Shown in pieces: positions 27,990 through 30,771 of a stretch of 30,771 nt of DNA; the first letter of the stretch is position 1; each line of letters opens with the position of its first letter. The position numbers and the translations under genes were made by a program. The stretch lies in NCBI GenBank assembly GCA_018830605.1, contig JAHJRZ010000057.1, positions 1 to 30,771 on the forward strand. The letters run 5' to 3'. The stretch is from Patescibacteria group bacterium. Lineage in GTDB: Bacteria > Patescibacteriota > UBA1384 > JAHJRZ01. The notes beneath the pieces are model-generated. The model was not told the DNA's origin and ran no database searches. It worked only from the letters and a program-made list of their open reading frames with translations.

Positions 27990-30771
27990 CTACAGCCAAC
28001 TCCCTATCCAGCCGAAGGTTTTCTTGAAAAATGACAAGAAGAGCTGAAAGAGCGAACGCGGAACTTCTCCGGAAACAACGGAATGGGCGGTGGAGGTGGT
28101 TAAATTGTCGGCTTTATCGCTGGATAATATCCTTAAAGTATAAGGTGATTGGGGTTTGAGCTCGGAGATAACCACTAGATGATGTTCGGCCAGCCCGCTA
28201 TCTTTATTTGTTTTTTGGGTAAATGATGTTGCGGTGAGCCCTTCTTCGTATTCGATTTGGCCGGTGGCCGGCTCGTCAGTGTCCCAGGAAACGAGAATCT
28301 GGGCTTTATCTTGGGTGCCGACGCCGATATTCGAGGTCTCAATGGCGATATTTAAGATCTGGGGCGGCCGGGTATCATCTGCGGTCTTAACAATATATTC
28401 ATTTGATTGAACCAAAGTGCCAAACTCATCCCGGCCCGAGACATAGACTGAATAGAGGGTATTGTCATTTAAACCGGCAATGGCCACGCGATGGTCGCGG
28501 ACGAGGTCTGAAGCGCTAGTCTCGCTTAAAATTGTACCATCTTTGGGACGATGTTCCACTGTGGAAGAAGTGGGCACATTGGTCTTCCAGTAAATGGCCA
28601 AAGCCGGAGTCGGCCCTTTGGTCTCGAGCTGGTAGGAAAAATTAGAGATAGAGGGTAAGGGCTTAGTGGTAAAGAGATAATCATCGCTTCTAAATTCATT
28701 CGTATCGCCGTCAGAGCCGTTGATCCTAAAGTGATAGGTAGTGGAGTGGGAAAGATTCTCAAGAGTGACAGTGTGCTGGGTAGTATAAGACGCCGCCTGC
28801 GAAGAGCTTGTCGAACCATAATTAAAGTTCGTGCCGTACTGAATCGAGGTGGTGGCGCTGACCGAGGTCTCCCAAGCGATATCAGCGGTGGTTAATTTAA
28901 TATTTGTTACCTGGACCTTGGCGACCGAGGGCAGATTGGCAGTTAAAAAATCATATTGGGGGGAGTAGGCCAGGGCCAAGTTATAATCGCGGTTGCTGTC
29001 ATAAGATAAGACTTTGTAATAATATCTAGCCGCCCCTTTAAGTCCGGTAATGGTGATCGAATGGGAGGTGACCGCGTCTATCTGGCCCTTGGTCTCGCTC
29101 TTGGTTGGATCGGCCGAATTAAGATCAGCCTCGCTGGCGGCATATTTAACAAAACTTGAAGAGCCGCGGTTGGTTATCCAAGAGATAATAGCTTGCGAGG
29201 CCTTGACCGCGGCTGCTGGCTGGCCGACATAAGTGGGCGGGGTGAGGTAGTTGCCGGTAGGAGTTTTGGAGACGACGGCTGAAGCGGCTGAAGGATTACC
29301 CGCGTTATCCACCGACTTGATGCGGTAGTAATAAGTGATTAAGTTGGAGAGAAATGAATCAAGATAGGCCGTGTTGGGGGTGGTGCCGAGCGTAGAGAAG
29401 GCTGCGCCGTCAAGTGATCTTTCGACTAAATAGTGGTCAAAGGTGGCCGGATCTTGGCCGGCGCCGGCGAGCCATTTAAGGGTTAATTCCCAGATCGAGG
29501 CAGCGCGGTTGGAGGTGTCAGTTAAGCTTGGGTTGGCTGGCGCCGGCGGAGCAGTAGTGGCCACCGAGAAGTTGACGGTGGCGATATTGGCGGCATCTAA
29601 AGCGTAATTGCCTGCCTCGTCTTTGGCCACCAAATAAAAAGTATTATTGCCCTGCTGGGTGGCGTAAGCTCCCGGCCCGAGCGTGGTCGCGGCTGAACCG
29701 AGCCAATGCAGATTGCCTGTGGTTGGAGCTTGGTTGACTGTATAGCCGTAATCAGTAATGGCGTGGATGTGGACCGGCGCAATCCAAGTAAAGGTAAAGG
29801 AGTTGGTAGCGGATGATTCTGGGTCAGCGATCAAAGAAGTGGGCTTAGTCGGCGCCTCAACCGTGTAATAATAGCTCGTCTGCACATCAGTTGAATAATT
29901 GCCCGCATTATCCTTTGATCTGACTAAAAAGGCATTAGTGCCGGTTTGGTAAGCTTGGATGCCGGCCTTGGTCGTCTCCACTTGGGTAGCTGACCAATCT
30001 TCGCCATTGCCGCGTTTATATTGATAACCGGCAATTCCAGAACCGCCAGTATCTGTGGCCGCGGGCCAGTTGAAGGAGAAGTTATTAATGGAGGTATAAC
30101 CCGAGGGCGTGGCCGCAATATAAGCCGGCGGGTTGGGAGCAGTTGAGTCATATTTGTAGGTGAAGTAGGTTTGGCTGGCAGCTAGATTGCCGGCGTTGTC
30201 TTTGGTCCGTATGCGGAAGTAATAGGTGGAGCCGGAAGACAAGGCGGCACTTGAGGTGTAATTGACCGGTGTCTGAAAAGCGCCAACAAGAGCTGGGTCT
30301 GCCGCCTCATTGGTGCCGAAATAAACCCAGTAGCCGGCCACGCCGCTTTGCGCATCAGTCGCCCCGTCCCATTCAAAATGAGGGCTTGGATAATTGTAGA
30401 AGTTGCCGGTGGTTATAGGTGTGGTTTTACCGGCATCGCTCCAGCCGTTAAATGTCGTTGGATTGGTGGGCGGAGTATTATCAATCACCCAGCCGGTGCT
30501 ACCGGTCATAGTTGAGTTGGCGGTCAGATAAAAGCTTGCTCCACCGGTGGCATTAGAGCGATTCATTGAGACATAGTCAGCGACAACCATTCCCGAGGAT
30601 TTAGAAAGCGTCCACTGCGTTGCGCCATCGTCAGAGTCAACGGTGATCAAATTCCCCGCCGTGCCGTTCAAGAAATTGCTCCCCGTCATCGTGTAGGTGG
30701 TGGATTTGGTGAACTTGACTGTCTTCGTCCCCGCACTCGCCATCGTCATATTGGCGAAGGTGAAGGCGTCG
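27990..30771 (-). CDS. Large Fn3-type surface protein, N-terminally partial
   Basis: At least 926 residues are in frame: the frame is open to the window's right end (DAFTFAN precedes the ATG at 30749), so the true start lies outside. A chain of beta-sandwich domains of about 90-100 residues: the earlier ones have TPPTNP, TAPNPP, 'YYFRIRTKDNAGNLAAS' type boundaries (Fn3/Ig-like; DNAGN occurs five times), the later ones resemble purple-acid-phosphatase-N-like Fn3 with 'ISWITNRGSSSFVKY' and 'VSWDTDEPATGQIEY'. Ends with a hydrophobic/basic LFLSFFKKTFGWIGSWL that could be a membrane anchor. Probably a secreted or surface adhesion-type protein. No enzymatic motif is seen. Confidence 0.88.
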   Translation of the reverse strand, partial: DAFTFANMTMASAGTKTVKFTKSTTYTMTGSNFLNGTAGNLITVDSDDGATQWTLSKSSGMVVADYVSMNRSNATGGASFYLTANSTMTGSTGWVIDNTPPTNPTTFNGWSDAGKTTPITTGNFYNYPSPHFEWDGATDAQSGVAGYWVYFGTNEAADPALVGAFQTPVNYTSSAALSSGSTYYFRIRTKDNAGNLAASQTYFTYKYDSTAPNPPAYIAATPSGYTSINNFSFNWPAATDTGGSGIAGYQYKRGNGEDWSATQVETTKAGIQAYQTGTNAFLVRSKDNAGNYSTDVQTSYYYTVEAPTKPTSLIADPESSATNSFTFTWIAPVHIHAITDYGYTVNQAPTTGNLHWLGSAATTLGPGAYATQQGNNTFYLVAKDEAGNYALDAANIATVNFSVATTAPPAPANPSLTDTSNRAASIWELTLKWLAGAGQDPATFDHYLVERSLDGAAFSTLGTTPNTAYLDSFLSNLITYYYRIKSVDNAGNPSAASAVVSKTPTGNYLTPPTYVGQPAAAVKASQAIISWITNRGSSSFVKYAASEADLNSADPTKSETKGQIDAVTSHSITITGLKGAARYYYKVLSYDSNRDYNLALAYSPQYDFLTANLPSVAKVQVTNIKLTTADIAWETSVSATTSIQYGTNFNYGSTSSSQAASYTTQHTVTLENLSHSTTYHFRINGSDGDTNEFRSDDYLFTTKPLPSISNFSYQLETKGPTPALAIYWKTNVPTSSTVEHRPKDGTILSETSASDLVRDHRVAIAGLNDNTLYSVYVSGRDEFGTLVQSNEYIVKTADDTRPPQILNIAIETSNIGVGTQDKAQILVSWDTDEPATGQIEYEEGLTATSFTQKTNKDSGLAEHHLVVISELKPQSPYTLRILSSDKADNLTTSTAHSVVSGEVPRSLFQLFLSFFKKTFGWIGSWL

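Overview
The window looks like a chromosomal segment of a Candidate Phyla Radiation (Patescibacteria) bacterium, most likely Parcubacteria-like. The grounds are AT-rich core genes with compact or trimmed housekeeping proteins (ThrS without the TGS domain, MiaB without TRAM), many small four-helix-bundle and coiled-coil proteins, genes starting a few bases after a sigma70 -10 box, and large Fn3-type surface proteins. This is inference from gene content; no 16S rRNA is present. The standard genetic code fits all genes.

Layout. 1-6.1 kb: 5'-truncated ribosomal protein bL25, then leftward miaB, a membrane-anchored glucosaminidase-like protein, a small coiled-coil protein and thrS, then a rightward DUF5667-type exported protein. 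6.1-10.3 kb is accessory: a GC-rich ThyA-superfamily gene, two tRNA-Val genes, two four-helix-bundle genes each bracketed by inverted 7-bp-periodic repeats, udk, a GC-rich stand-alone response regulator and a HEPN/MNT pair. 10.3-12.7 kb is the trans-translation region: tmRNA (leftward) and tRNA-Arg/tRNA-Pro (rightward) fire from divergent promoters sharing their -35 core, followed by an AI-2E-family permease and smpB. A 17-bp copy of the tmRNA 3' end lies 195 bp away and may be an integration scar.

12.7-22.4 kb: repeat-rich spacer, zinc-ribbon protein, coiled-coil protein plus HU, ymdB-rny, tRNA-Glu, a small conserved protein, a possible structured RNA locus with a strong leftward promoter, dnaX-dnaB-membrane protein, and a DUF3048 protein. 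22.4-24.6 kb: a diversity-generating retroelement (DGR) with reverse transcriptase, divergent avd and a GC-rich target gene with a C-terminal variable-region-like segment. The RT appears to lack an internal finger segment and no template repeat is visible, so it may be decayed or act with parts elsewhere. 24.6-25.7 kb is a gene graveyard: two uvrD/pcrA 5' fragments flank an MntA-HepT pair whose HepT carries an in-frame amber, followed by a duplicated DUF3048 promoter/start. 25.7-30.8 kb: a MacB-like ABC exporter pair flanked by inverted palindromic repeats, and a large Fn3 surface protein running off the window.

Two themes deserve attention: the unusual DGR, and a pervasive family of degenerate 7-bp tandem repeats that sit at gene junctions, inside coding genes, and in inverted orientation around the S23/IVP-type four-helix-bundle genes.
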